This document shows, in pieces, positions 33,592 through 46,690 of a stretch of DNA of 64,000 nt; position 1 is the first letter of the stretch; the number at the start of each line of letters is the position of its first letter. Below the pieces are notes generated by a model. That model did not search any database. It was not told the DNA's origin and saw only the letters and a list, made by a program, of their open reading frames with translations. Position numbers and translations under genes: made by a program. Source of the DNA: Physcomitrium patens (lineage: Eukaryota; Streptophyta; Bryopsida; Funariales; Funariaceae); assembly GCF_000002425.4 (NCBI RefSeq), contig NC_037273.1:646999-710998 (forward strand), read 5' to 3'.

Positions 33592-34130
33592 TTGCTTTAC
33601 AATAGATATTTGATCACAATCAAAAAATTACAAAGCCTTTGCCTTATTAGATTCAAGAATCTTAATTTATTAGTTTGTTTTATAGATAAAGACTTTATTA
33701 AAAAATATTTTATATTTTTAGTCAAGAAAAATAAACATATACATGTAAAAATTATAGATGGTCATTTATTATTTTTTAAAGATATTATCCATATTGTTGA
33801 TAATTTGCTACATACTTTGATCTTTGTTTCCTTTAGAAGTGCTTAACTAGTCTTTTCAACCATCAATAGTATTTCATATAAAGGCAAGAAGACCATCCTA
33901 TTATTTGATTATAATTGAGGCCTTTATAACTTCTTTCAACTAAAATATTTGAAACACCACTTAAGAGTGGTTTATACAAGTAATGGTATTACTAAACATC
34001 AAGAATTTCTTTGAAAGTTGTATTATCAAACATGTCTTTTTTAAGGGTCTTCATTTTTATCACACCATTTTTATTATAGTGATAATTTCAATGGTTTATC
34101 TAATAACTTAGAAAATAATAGTTCTCTAAT
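33592..34130 (+). pseudogene. Gypsy aspartic protease remnant
   Basis: Reading across one frame change gives ALLDSRILI (decayed DSGAT active site), then FIDKDFIKKYFIFLVKKNKH and IHVKIIDGHLL. This is the pattern of a retropepsin of chromovirus-type gypsy elements (DSGAT-x-FI...V-VIDG). The following 280 bp reads as the start of a Pol linker with several stops. Confidence 0.5.
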
Positions 34131-35105
34131 TAAATCTATTAGTTCTTGATTTTTTATTTTTTTAATGCCACAAATATACAAAAATTACAAACAATGAGAG
34201 GAGATAGAATGCAATCTTTATTACAATGTACTTGTTTTATAGCAAAGAATTGATTGACTCTTTGTCTTTGTTTTAATAGATGCAATCAATAAAAAGTATT
34301 AAGCTTCTCTATTGCATTTACAAGATTTCTAAATGAATCATATGTGCATTCATTAATATCATATCTATGCCAATGTACAAGATATTCCATTATATTTTGG
34401 CAATGCCTTGAGTTTAAGATCTCTTCTATCTAGAATTTTTAATTGTTGTCCACTTCTATAGGAGAAAATAACATATATCTTCTTTCCAATATATCCACAA
34501 TCTTATATGGCTTAAGAAGGGACACATAGAATATAATATGGATCTTTATAAAGTTTGGTAGATTACAACTAGATTGATCTATCAAGTTGTTTCTTTATAT
34601 TATTTATTATGAATTTTTTATTATTAATTGACAAGACTAAATGATTCTACTCAATTTACTCAAATCAAATTAGATAAGAAATAAAAATGATTTATTAGTA
34701 AAAGAGAGAATATATTTTATTTTATGAAGTATTATATCTTAGAATTTAAATTTAATTTAAATTTTAAGTAATTAAATTAAAAAATATAAATACTCAAAAT
34801 TAATAATTTTAGAGTCTTAAGTGATAATATTCTACATATAACTTAGAATTCTCAGATTTCAAAGAAGAAATTTTAAAAAATAAAGATAAAAAGATGTAAA
34901 AATAAAAATTACAGTAATAATTTGTTTTAATTTAGTTCTAAATTAAAACAAAAAATAGTGAAATAATACACAATATATTGTGATAGATCAATATTACTCA
35001 TCTTACAAGAAAAGAAATAAGTTTGATTATAATCTTAAAGTCATAGATATGTTTATAAGGTTGAGACAAGTACTCTGTAGTAACAACTATTGACCATACA
35101 ATCTT

Positions 35106-35146
<41 letters not shown>

Positions 35147-36000
35147 CATATTGAAAATTTACATAATAATGCTATAATAAAATATAAAGTTTGAAAGCAC
35201 AAATTGATTATTTTTTTAGAAAATTAAATAGTGTGAAATTGAGATATTACAAGCATTGTTAATTTTAATCACCTTATTGAATATTATTACACACGTGTTT
35301 ATTAATGAGATTCAAATTACTGATTTAAAAAAAAAAAATTGACGACTAGTTAATTAAAATATGATTAATTCTTTGTTTTATATGCAAAAAGATTGAGACT
35401 TAAACTCATTTTTGGATTTTTTTTCATTTTATTTAATTCTAATAGTAAATTTGGTGGTGGTTCAAATTAGATCTTTAGTAAATATTTTCATGAAATTTTT
35501 GTCTTTATATAATCTTGTTTATAAATTGTCTGTGCATGATTTCATACCAATTGTTTAATTGTGAAAAGGTGATATTTTTGATAGTAGTGTAATTCTTATT
35601 ATTAATTTTAAAAACAATAATTAAAGTTTGACTTATTAAATAGAGTTTATAATTAGTTATAGAATTACCTTGTATTATTTTTATATTAAAGAATTATATT
35701 ATTATTACTTTTTGTTAATGTTATTTATTTATATATTTTATTTCTTCAATATTTGTGCTTTTAATTTTATGGAAGTTGGAACTTTTGTTTTACTAAAAAT
35801 GACTTACTTGTTTGTGTTAAACTCTTTTAGTATATTTCTCAATACTTAATAAACAATAACATCTTCTAGTAACTAAACACTTATCTCTTCAATAAAGTCT
35901 ATTGGTTTTTTCATATCAAAAAATATTTATGTATATAATTAAAATATATCAAAATAATAATAATAAAAATAATGGTTATTATTTTGTAGATTACCGTCAC
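34131..36000. other. AT-rich intergenic DNA with a TA microsatellite
   Basis: No coding signal. A pure TA run lies at about 35110-35143. The upper end of the TE island is near 36000, where base composition shifts to that of the genic part. Confidence 0.6.
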
Positions 36001-36736
36001 ATTCATAATAAAGTTTGAGTGGTATCCAATAATTGTTCAAATCTAACTATCTTTTAAAATGCTTCATTACGATACCTCCTTGTATGCTGCTATTGATTGC
36101 ATTGAGTGCATGTTCACTTCTTTTCTCTAATTTGCTGATTAAAAGAAGGCCACCACAATATTCAGATCTTCCTGCTAAGCACTATGATTGTTCATGTACA
36201 AACATTCCAGATCTAGCTTTGATACTGTGTAAGCTGACACAGAAGCATGGAACGCGGACAAGTTTGTTTTGTGTAGCTGTGGAGCGTAATTGTATACATG
36301 TTGGAGTGTGGCCAAAGGAATGACATTTGTTACAACTGATGTAACTCTAGGACCTAGTGTGTACGTTGTCCAACATTTTTTAGGTCTCCAAAGCAGCGGT
36401 TCATTCCATATCACACTGAATTGAATATAGATCAACTGCAGAAAGATATGTTCAATGCAGTAGAATAACTCCTGTGTTCAACATGTTACGTCAATATTGT
36501 TGTATTGACTCACTTGTGAGAGAAAGAATGGTTTTTACTTCTTGAGTATATACAGTTCTGGCTATGAAAGCCCTAAGTCCACAATAAGTCATGAGCAAGG
36601 GTCTATCGAAAAAATGTTCTCACCTTGCACAAGCACTTCTAAGAATTTTCTCACGAGGTTCCGCTACGGGATGAGTATAATTAACATACTACCATTCGGA
36701 ACGTAGAGAAGAGCCTGGTAGAGAAGAAAAATCCAA

Positions 36737-38308
36737 TTATGGTTCGAGGTCGAAACAACTGGCAAGTGTCAAAATGGTCGGCAGGAGAAAATGTGTACCG
36801 TCGGCATCCTGTAATGACTCAGGTGTCATGTACAAAGAAACATCCTTAGCACAGCAGAAATGCCCTAAAAGCTCCAGGTCGTTGCTCATAAAATATTTCC
36901 TCTGGGGCTCTATTGAAGACCAATTTACGGAAGACATAGCCAGCTGACCACAACGCAAACTCTTGAAGCTAACCTCGCTCCTTTGAGAATAACCCTCCTC
37001 CGAACCGCTGTTACTCACTTCAGGTGGTTGTTTCGAAAAACGTTTGCCAAGCAATGACCTCCGCTTGCACTCGTTGAAGGCTGTCATAGCACCTTTTGTA
37101 AATCCAACACCTTTTAGTATTACCATGTAGAGCTCCTGAGAGAGAACCACAGCTTTCACAACGACACCAACGCCTTCCACAGCTGCCTTCATTTCGAGTA
37201 TACCCTTCCCTAGGGCACTCATCATGCCCCAATGAAAGCACCCAACTGGTTCCAAGGCTCGGATCGCACTCTTGGTGAACTTAAACCCTTTCATGATTAA
37301 ATTCCAGGATAATAGTTCTGCCTTGTCTAACATACCTAGAGTTTTGCCAACTTCTTTGGAGATGCTAACTACATTGGCAGCCCCTTCTGAAGCTTTCAAG
37401 CCCTTCATAATCACCTTAAAACGCTGCCCAAGTATATTCTGATCAGCCTTAATGACCATTTCCGCACCTACCCCAATCGCCCCAGTCTGCTTGTTGTTGC
37501 ACAGCTTCGTTACTGTAGTGAGACCTTTAGAGATTTTCACCCCTTTCAGAACAATTTTGACTGTATTCATCCCAAGAATCACTCCATTCCCTCCTGCTCC
37601 AAGGGCGAGCAAGTTATCCAGTGGAGAACTAAAAGTCTGAAGGACTCCATTGGCTGCTTTCACACCCTGCAGTACTCGATCGGCTGTTTTGACCACAGTA
37701 ATAATTTCTTTCATCTCATTTTTGTACTGTACTTGTTGCGATAGCCCCGTTATGGTGGTCATCACACCTTCAACACCTAAACCGATTCCTCTGATGGACT
37801 TCCCGGTTAAGAACTTCAGCTCTGCAGCGGACCTGGTTGTAGCCTCGCGCAGACCACTTTCTGAGAATTCTTCTACAGCATCCGCAAGAGTGCTTAATTG
37901 TTCTCTATGAACTCCGACAGCATCGCTTTTGCAAGCTTTTGTATGATTTGTCACTTTGCCTTTATTTCGAGATATCTTTCCTAAACCATAGTCAGCATTG
38001 CATTTTCTTGGTGGAGGACGAGCACTACCTGGGTTCTTCAATGTGAGGCAACGACTAGAGATACGATCACCCGTGTTCGCACCCGGATTATACTTCTTTG
38101 AGTTTCCTTCATCAGAACCGTTCATCAGCTTGAAGGTCTTGCTTGTCTTTTTCAGTCCTTTGAGCAGAAAATATGTAAGTCCAAGACCCTTCCAAGCATC
38201 CACCAAAGATATTGCTTCTGGACGAATCCCATCATTAGACGCTGGCAGTTGGGGATGGAAATCGATGAAGAAGCTAAGAGAATAATGAGGGGATCCAAAG
38301 GTTCCCAT
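36737..38308 (-). CDS. Unrecognised 523-residue protein with six internal KGxKxxKG-type repeats
   Basis: One uninterrupted frame of 523 codons in AT-rich DNA, so coding is very likely; start at the first ATG (38306-38308). I do not recognise the family. A basic N-terminal third (50-130) is followed by a repeat region. Similar segments are LLKGLKKTSKTFKL (48-61), VLQGVKAANGVLQTF (212-226), VLKGVKISKGLTTVTKL (253-269), IMKGLKASEGAANVVSI (300-316), IMKGFKFTKSAIRALEP (338-354) and ILKGVGFTKGAMTAFNE (397-413). Spacing is about 40-60 residues from the second on. Gly/Val/Ala-rich stretches between them could be amphipathic helices or beta-solenoid-like turns. No clear signal peptide. Upstream DNA is shared with the divergent gene at 41670. 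Confidence 0.75.
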   Translation of the reverse strand: MGTFGSPHYSLSFFIDFHPQLPASNDGIRPEAISLVDAWKGLGLTYFLLKGLKKTSKTFKLMNGSDEGNSKKYNPGANTGDRISSRCLTLKNPGSARPPPRKCNADYGLGKISRNKGKVTNHTKACKSDAVGVHREQLSTLADAVEEFSESGLREATTRSAAELKFLTGKSIRGIGLGVEGVMTTITGLSQQVQYKNEMKEIITVVKTADRVLQGVKAANGVLQTFSSPLDNLLALGAGGNGVILGMNTVKIVLKGVKISKGLTTVTKLCNNKQTGAIGVGAEMVIKADQNILGQRFKVIMKGLKASEGAANVVSISKEVGKTLGMLDKAELLSWNLIMKGFKFTKSAIRALEPVGCFHWGMMSALGKGILEMKAAVEGVGVVVKAVVLSQELYMVILKGVGFTKGAMTAFNECKRRSLLGKRFSKQPPEVSNSGSEEGYSQRSEVSFKSLRCGQLAMSSVNWSSIEPQRKYFMSNDLELLGHFCCAKDVSLYMTPESLQDADGTHFLLPTILTLASCFDLEP

Positions 38309-41300
38309 TTCACTAGAATAGAAGATACGTAACCCTTCTTGGATCTGTTGTAGTACACATGAGATATTTCACTCACTCAATGCTAACGAACCTGCTCAGC
38401 AACCATATCATGGCAATGAAATTAAATAATCATCAGCGTCACGGCATGTAACTCAAAAATTTCCTGTCAAACAATCAAACACTAAATCTACAACACCTCT
38501 GGTCTTTCTGGAGAGACGAACATGTAGCTTTCCAATAATTCAGGATAAACATTCTAGTGACGATAGAGCTCATGTACATCCTGACCCTTCAATCCCCTGA
38601 ACATTAAAACTTAGAAATTAGGTCTGTCACAACAAAGAGCTGTTGTGATAATAATGACACGACAGGACCTCGCTGACCAAGTCCAACAATTTACTCAAGT
38701 TTTCATGCTGTGAAGGAGATGATGATAGGATACAAGTCGAATGTCTACCATGAAACATCAATAAGGTGCGCTAATTTATATGGGAAGGGTACATTACTCT
38801 AACTAATGCAAAAACCTTCAGATCCTTGGGCTCATTTCTCGAAGCTCGTGCTTAGTGGCAAAAGCAACAACGTAAGGGCTAAAAATTGACATTCCTCGAC
38901 AACGTTGTGACTGTTGCTAACAAAATAATAGTGATTCGCGAGTCTTCTCAACAAACGGGTTCGTTTAATTTTTTTAAATATTATCCAATAAAGGACTTCA
39001 AACCAATAAGACTTAAAGTTTCCAAAAAAATTAAATTTTTAAATTTTTAAAAAATCGACAAAAGAATGACAATGAGATGCGTGTACAAACTTACCAATTT
39101 CTTGCCGTCCGTTTACAAGCCACCAAGAGGGTTTTCCTACTCGAAAATGCAGATGTCAGGAATCGGGAAACTCTTGAATGCTGGTCTGCTGCTGATTCTT
39201 GGTTGAGGTGGGATCTCAACAGACTTCCGACCCTTAAACAGCAGGAGATGTGCACTCGATGAATGCGATGTTCCGTACCAGCAAACCATGATGTCCTCTC
39301 CTGCTTTGCTCGTGACAATTGCCAAGTTTCCACACACTCAAAACCCTACCACGTAATAACGAAAGCGCAGGGAGAATCTGTATGTGGCGTATGATAAACC
39401 TTATTGCAAATGCCAAGCCATTCCAAATACTGTTGCATCGAACGTAACAAACGTGGTGACGTCAAACAGATCGGAATCCGAGCGTTAATTTGCCGAGGTC
39501 ATTTGTACTACGACAGATTGAGAACAGGTGGAGCAACAGACTAAAGAACACGATCCCAACAACCAAAAATATTCTCTCGTGAAAACTCAATTTGAGACAG
39601 ATCTAGCAGCTACTAAGTCGTCACCAAGGTTTCTACTCTCAGCCATCAATTTTGGAAGTATAAACGAGCCAGAAATAACAATTTGCAGCTCACAGACTCC
39701 GTCAAGCACGAACAGCAGGCACAGCGAGTGAACTCAGTTGTAACAATCGTTTTACATTAGAAAACTCTCCGGAAACACGGGGCCTGGACACTTGCGCAAA
39801 GGAGCCAAAAACATCGACCAGAACCGATTTGGAAAAGACACCGATTCCTGAAACTGCATGAAACGATGGAACCTCAGAATCAAGCACCAACTCACGGAAG
39901 CAGAGACCAGACCTAATCAGAACAAGTTTTGCAAGTCACACAACACCATGGAGCAGGAGGCTTTGACACGAAAAACTCGCGTGGTTACAGCGCATTATGA
40001 AGAACTGAAGCATGAAAAAGCAACGTCAGAGCAGGCACGAAATCGGACCCTGGGAATGTGCCGATGGAACATCGGACACGAAGAATATCCCCGCAGACCT
40101 AGACTCTTTTTTCCCAGAAGCCGACGACGACGACGCTGCATGAATACTGATATCATCCAACATCGTTCGTTCTGTTCCTCATAAATTTCTTAGACAATCG
40201 GTCAAAATCAACAAATCATGTTACAAATGGATGATAAAGTCCGCGGCAGATCGAAGAAGCCCCCTCGTGGAAAACTTTGTCAAGCAACGATCACGTTTCG
40301 TTCCTGACCGCGTTCAGTTCCCCGCGGCGTTCAATGTCTGATTTCTGAACTCAGTCAAAGAGATACTATAAATTCTCAGGTTCTCATCACTTGAAGCTGG
40401 CCATGTGATCAAATTCTCCTGGACAATCGATGTCCGACGGTTGCCCACAATCTTATATTGACCCATGTGGCAAAAATAATGTAAATCAAGAAAAGCAAAT
40501 ACTTTGAAGTGTCGTGTTCCGTGGTTTACCTTACACCTGGTATTGCTGAACCGAAGATAATTCAGAATTTTATACCTTTGAACATGGGTTATTTTGGGGG
40601 GAAGAAAGTAACAACATGATTTAAACGACGGGATATAAAGGACTCAAATAGTTTCAAAATTAAGCCTTCTAATTCGCCGACTGGGAGGTGCTCTGAGTGG
40701 AGGACACGTAGTTTAAGGTTGCTGGCACTCAGTCTGGACCTTCTCCACGCCGAGAATTCGCAATCCAACGGATATTATCTTCAAAGGAATATTAATTTCC
40801 TTCCGAAAACGATCAAATCTACATTGAGCGACGGTGTCGGTTCCCGTGGGGAGGAAGTTACCTTCACCGCCTTGTGTTGGCCACCCAGATGATCTGATGT
40901 TAGGGTTCCGTGTTGTTCCAAGAATCTTGAGTAGGAGAGGGACTTTGCTTTAGTTTGGATGCGTGCCTGGGATCACAGGCAAGCGTTGGCATGTCCTTGT
41001 GTACTTCATCGCAGAAAGGCTGGAACCTGGTGATGGGTTTGGCGGAATTTGGCTTTGTGTATGTAGAGCCTTGTAAATGCTGAAGCTTCTTCATGTCTAC
41101 TTGCGTGTAGATGGGGTTTTGGAATGTTGACACGAGTGTTTGAAGTTGGTGCTTCATGGGGCTTCTCTGGGTGGTATAAGTGGAATTTGAGCTTTTGACT
41201 CTGAGAAGTGCTCGAGTTGCCAATTTGTGGGAACTCAGAAGAGGGGAATTTGGCGAACGAAAGTCTAGTTGCAGAAGTGAGTTCTTGATTTGCGTGTTTT

Positions 41301-41669
41301 TCTTCCTCTTTTACTTGCGGGGGTTTTCTTTCTGCAGTTGTGAATTGCAACGCATTGAGTCGTATCGTCCTCATAAGGACGCATTGTTGGTCTAAAGTTT
41401 GTTGTCGCTGATTTTCTGTTTTACCAACAGAGTAAAAGAGTTTTATGGGCAATTCTGAGGCTGTTGCCGACACAGTTGGGAAGTGGAAATTCTCTTGCAT
41501 CGGTCTTCCGGTGTTTGCACAGTGTGAGAACATTGAGAATGATCAAGCCTCTTAATTTTAACCAAGGCATGGTGTAGAAAATTGGGACGAAGTTCTGTTC
41601 CAATTTGTTGAAGAGAACCATAAAGATAGTTCGTGTTCAGGGAAGAAAAAATTTACAACTATAGAAGCT
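38309..41669. other. Divergent promoter/5' UTR region
   Basis: 3.4 kb between two divergently oriented genes. 39060-41600 is clearly less AT-rich than intergenic DNA elsewhere in the window and has open stretches on both strands, but none with recognisable protein content or good splice logic. Long 5' UTRs are the likeliest content. Confidence 0.5.
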
Positions 41670-44342
41670 ATGGATCGTCCTTCAGCTACTTTGCTTTTGG
41701 TATTTTGTTTGGTATGGATTGCGATCGGCAGTGGTGCAGACGCTTACGACCTGCCCCTCCTCCCTTTCCACCCCGAAGACCTCCTGCCACTGTTGCCCGG
41801 GTCAATTGCTCTGCCGGTGCTTAAAAACCTTAACAATGCAGTTGATCTTCTGCCGCAGTTCGTTGGCGCGGTTTCTTCCCGAAACGACACAGTTGTATGG
41901 AACGGCACTTGCTTTTTCCAGAATGAAGCTTACATGGAGTACACTGAGCCAAAAAAAGAAGGTCATAATGGTGGTGGCATTCTTCATATTCGAGTATGTA
42001 CATACCTAGTCTGCGTGGTCTGGTGTTGGGCTTGTACTGATTGTCAAACAAGTATGAGTACTCGATAACAGGGCGTTTGTTTTCTGTTTCAAAAACTATT
42101 CAGGGTTCCTGCTGGCTCTGCCTTGGAGCCTAATTTTCTCTGTTTAGAAGTTAGTGATTGGTTTCTTCACAAGATATCAATTGGGAATGTCACTATTTTG
42201 TGTTTATGTGTTACTCATAGCTTTAACCTTGACAATTTTATGCAAGCGTCGTCTTTCATGTCATAATTACAATTCAGTGATGATTTTACTTCCGTTTCAT
42301 GTGTGCAGACAAGTAGCGCACACAGCTGGACCTGCTTAGATCTTTACGTATTTGCAACTCCATACCGTGTGACTTGGGATTACTACTTTACTGCTCGCAA
42401 TCACACTCTGTACATTGATGAATGGAATGAAGGGGAACTTAACTATGTAAGTTTGATGGGCCTCTGCTAATCATGCATCTCGTTGTTTGTCAGAACGAAA
42501 ATTGACCTATTTTTTTTCTTCTTCACTGGCCCTCGGGTTGCACTCCTACGCTTGCATGTTCTCATCGGTTTGTTTACCATTGGATACAGGTCCAGAACAA
42601 GGGCTTTTCAGTGTTTTTAATGCCTGCCGGCATGCTGGGAACCTTGCTTGCGTTGTGGGACGTGTTACCGCTATTCTCGAACACAGGCTGGGGACAAAAC
42701 TCTAATATAGCTTTCCTGGAATCTCACATGGGAACTCAGTTCATCAAGCGCCAGCAGCCACGAGTGACAAATATCACTGCCGCTGATCTTAAGTCCGGTG
42801 ATTTTCTAGCGATGTCGAAGATTAAGGGCCGCTGGGGTGCATTTGAGACTCTTGAGAAATGGGTGACAGGCGCACAGGCAGGGCATACTGCGGTCTGTCT
42901 GCGTGATGAAGATGACAAGCTCTGGGTAGGAGAATCCGGGCATGAAAATGAAGCGGTTAGTTATGTCTCTTTTCTTTGCGGTCGCCGGCAGCAACATATA
43001 TGTCTTGAGTCCTTGTGTTTTGCAACATCTACAAAAAAAAATTGATAATTAAATTCGTGGTTTTTGTTTCTTTCTTGTCCAGGGCGAAGAGGTCATTGTG
43101 ATAATGCCATGGGAAGAATGGTGGGAATTTCAAATCGCAGATGTTGCGAATTGTCATTTAGCGGTTTTGCCATTGCATCCAGATGTGCGTGCCAAGTTTA
43201 ACGTAACGGCCGCATGGGAATATGCTCGTCGAATGAGTGGGGCACCTTATGGCTATCATAACATGATATTTAGCTGGATTGATACTCCGACCGATAATTA
43301 TCCCCCTCCTCTCGACTCCAACTTGGTAATTTTTTTACATTATTGACAGTAGTATTTTAAATTTGTCAGGTCTCCACTTGAGATATGACATGAACCGTGG
43401 ACTCAATGGTCGTCCTGTACATCTTGTATATGCTAAATACTAAGCTGGTGTTGGTGACAGGTGGCATCTGCGATAACAATGTGGACTCGGTTACAACCTG
43501 ATTTTGCTGCAAATATGTGGAATGAAGCTTTGAATAAACGCCTGGGTACAGAGGTACACGCTTGTTCTTGAGCATGTTTCTCCTTATCGTTTGGAAACGT
43601 TTTGCTCTGTTCATTCTGTCATTGTTTTGTTCGACACCTATCCAATGAAGTGTTGGATTTTGGAGCAGGGGTTGGATCTGCCTGGGGTAATGGTGGAGAG
43701 CGAGAAGCGGGGCATTTCATTTGAGGAGCTCCTAGCTATCCCAGAGCAAGACACCTGGGAATACAGCGATGGTTTTTCCACCACGTGTGTAGCCTTCATT
43801 CTTCAGATGTACAAAGAAGCCGGACTTTTTGGGTCTTTTGGAGATTCCATCCAAGTCACTGAGTTTACGGTATGGATAAGTGTTTTGGATTTTAGGTTGC
43901 TTACACGTTTGCCTGACAATGTTTCAAATGCTGATAGCTCATGATTACATAACAGCTTCGTTGCATACCGAAATTCGCCTTGTTTGTATGAAAATGATGT
44001 ATGACTTGCCAAGTGGAATTCTTCTGGAGATTGAGGGTACTTTGTTGGAACATGCAGCAAATTTTGTTTATGATCTTTTTATCGGTGGAGGATATGACAT
44101 GGCTTTCTAAATATATGGAATTATTGCAGATCAGGGACGCATACATGCTGAAGCTTTTTGAAGACGATGTCTCTCGATTGCCAAGCTGGTGCAATGCCAC
44201 TGAGGGAAAGGGTTCATTTTGTCAAATTTTAGGGGAGTATGAAATGGAGATTCCTGATTACAACACTATTGAGCCCTATGCTCATATGAATGAACGATGC
44301 CCTTCGTTGCCTCCAACTTATGACAGGCCCAAGAATTGTTGA
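41670..44342 (+). CDS. Probable secreted protein, permuted NlpC/P60-like papain fold, 7 exons
   Basis: Exons 41670-41993, 42309-42446, 42590-42955, 43083-43325, 43461-43553, 43669-43869 and 44130-44342. All introns are GT-AG and all in phase 0, giving 525 residues. Residues 1-24 form a signal peptide (LLLVFCLVWIAIGSGADA). The central part has KSGDFLAM (223-230), AGHTAVCL (251-258), LWVGES (265-270) and later YSDGFSTTCVAFILQMYKEA (420-439). The order GD, His253, Glu269, then Cys428 in a helix is that of circularly permuted NlpC/P60-type (YiiX-like) amidases. Cys-rich C-terminus ends KNC. An enzyme acting in the secretory path or wall is inferred; the substrate is unknown. Confidence 0.8.
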
Positions 44343-46690
44343 TAATTTGTTGCATGTTGACAAGAATGTTTATTATTAACCAGTAGAGCAAGGCTGCTGT
44401 CTAGGGATGAACGGCAGCCACATCTTCTGTTAGAAGAATCCTTACTCAACACTGGAAGCCTCATGACCTTGAAACATTAGTGCTAATATCTGGACAGCTA
44501 GACTTGGCCAATATTCATGATTGTCACTGCAAATCATTTATTTGAACCAGAATTAGATACATGGCTCGTGGTGGAATTTCCTTTTTGTAACTCCGAGTCT
44601 TAGCTTATGATAGTAGCTACGACAGTAGTATCAGATTTCAAAGTACGGATTTTCTAGGCGACCCACGAACGATGACATCAATGTAAGCATAACCTTGTAA
44701 TGCTTTTCAAATGCGAATGTTTAAGTTAAGCATTATTTTGATAGAGCCCATGTTTATTTGATTACTGTGTGGGCTCATGTTTTTATGGCAAACGCATGAT
44801 TATTTTTACCAAAGCTCCTCTTTCCTCTCTCATTTCATTTTTTAAATTGATTTTTTTATTAAGTCATTTTGACGCTAGCTCTCAGTACATTGCAGTCAAC
44901 AATGCTTTCGTGACAACAATCAAACTTTGATTTGATTAGATGTGATTTTATCATCTGTCAACGGTTGTTCTAGTAATCATTTAGTAGCCTTTTGTACATA
45001 GCATTCATCAGGCACCAAGAAGTCCGTTATGTATTTGTACAATCACGCGATCAGTACTTTAACTTGCAAGGAGATTGCTGATGTCATTCCAATTCTTCCC
45101 TGGTAATCAACTGTAGCATCAAGTAATCGGGCAATAGTAAGGAGATTTGTTTTATTCGATGAAACTTAATCTGTAATTGGAAACATTTAAAACGGCTAAC
45201 ACGAATATGATGATGTGATGACAAGCTGGATTGGCAGAGTGACTTGGCTTTTTTACAAACCAATTTTTTTCATGTTTTTTTTCCATAGGTGTTGCAATCG
45301 AGTGGTAGAACTAGCTAGCTGGTCCTAGCTGTGTTTCACTTATGAAAACGAATAACTTTAGTAGATTCCTAAAACTATTTTTAGCTTAGACGGTGGAGAA
45401 GTCAATGCAAGCTAGAATAAAAATCAAACGCTTATTGGTGGTGCGGTGTTCAAGTTGGGCTACTCTTACAAAGACTTAAAATCTCAGCAGTGAACACATC
45501 CTTCAATGCATTGTAACATTCCTTGCACACATACTTGCACTACTTGTTTATTTATTTACCTTTCAAGACCTATTGTATACTAAGAGGGACTTGGGGACAA
45601 GGTGGGAGGTTGCAATTTTGACTAGTAGAAAGTGAGAAGTAGCCAACGAAAAGATTGAAAAGTAGTGGCATTTCACCTTCTTTCTTTAATATATAGACCT
45701 CCTTAGTTAGACAATCTATTTCTGATAACTTAAGCATTTCAGCACATATCTAATAGGTGTAAAAATGGAAATATATATATATATATATATATGCTATCAA
45801 ACTTCACCTAATTATACTATCAAACTTCACCTAATTCTTATGGATGTAAATGTGTGGATGAGAGGACAAAAATTCAAACATCCAATTGTAAGCAATACAC
45901 CAGAGTTGAGTTGGATTTTTGCCATCATGCTTCCTTGATCCCACTCATCTCCAAACAATATCTCACATTCTCCATCTTCTGATCTTGCTCTAATGACTCT
46001 TTGATTTTCAAATGCATAATCAAGTGCTATATATGTACAACTCCACTAATCCAGAAACCATTTTTTAATAGTTCACACATATAGTACAGAGAATTGTTTA
46101 TATTGCTTTATGTTCAACATAATTTTTGCTAGGCCCCCAATCTATTTCCATCCTCAAAATGTCAAAATTGGTCAATAATACATCATCGGGTCAGTGGAAA
46201 TAGTTCATGTTCTCTGTAATCTATTGATCTAAGGCCATCTGCTTCTAAATGTAAAAAATAAACAAATAATATAAATGTCATTTCTTCTACACCCACGGAT
46301 GTTAAAAAAGCCAAATCGTAATAGACGGAGTTTGAACGATGAAAATAAAAAGAAGAGCAGAAAAGAAAAGGGCATAACACCAAAGAATGGTGTGTTGCAC
46401 AGAATCTTCTTGATCTATTCAATACCATCTATTCTTCACGAGTGTCTTAAAAGCAAACAATAATAGAATAATTCTAATAGGTGTTATTTTAATGTAAGAA
46501 TCGTTATAAATGAATGATTTGAATAAGGTAGACAATTTAATGAGAGCTAGATTTTCTTCGAATTTCTACCAAAACTTGTGGAAAGACAAAGGAGGAATGA
46601 GGTTCGACATGCAGATAGGGTTTTAGATTCTGCAAGTCAATGCTGCCCTACTCCTGATGACCTCCTCCGCATGACCCATCGCCACAGCTA
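44343..46690. other. Intergenic region
   Basis: 3' flank of the preceding gene, then AT-rich DNA. A TA microsatellite lies at about 45772-45792, followed by a 20-bp direct repeat (CTATCAAACTTCACCTAATT, twice). No gene seen. Confidence 0.6.

Noticed and set aside
36033-36323. 96-codon open stretch with a hydrophobic start (plus)
   Set aside because: In the 3' flank of the 523-residue gene; no recognisable content, and an opposing frame of similar length overlaps it.
41006-41533. 175-codon open stretch on the minus strand upstream of the seven-exon gene
   Set aside because: Composition is unlike a folded protein and it lies where the 5' UTR/promoter of the plus-strand gene is expected; no domain or splice support.
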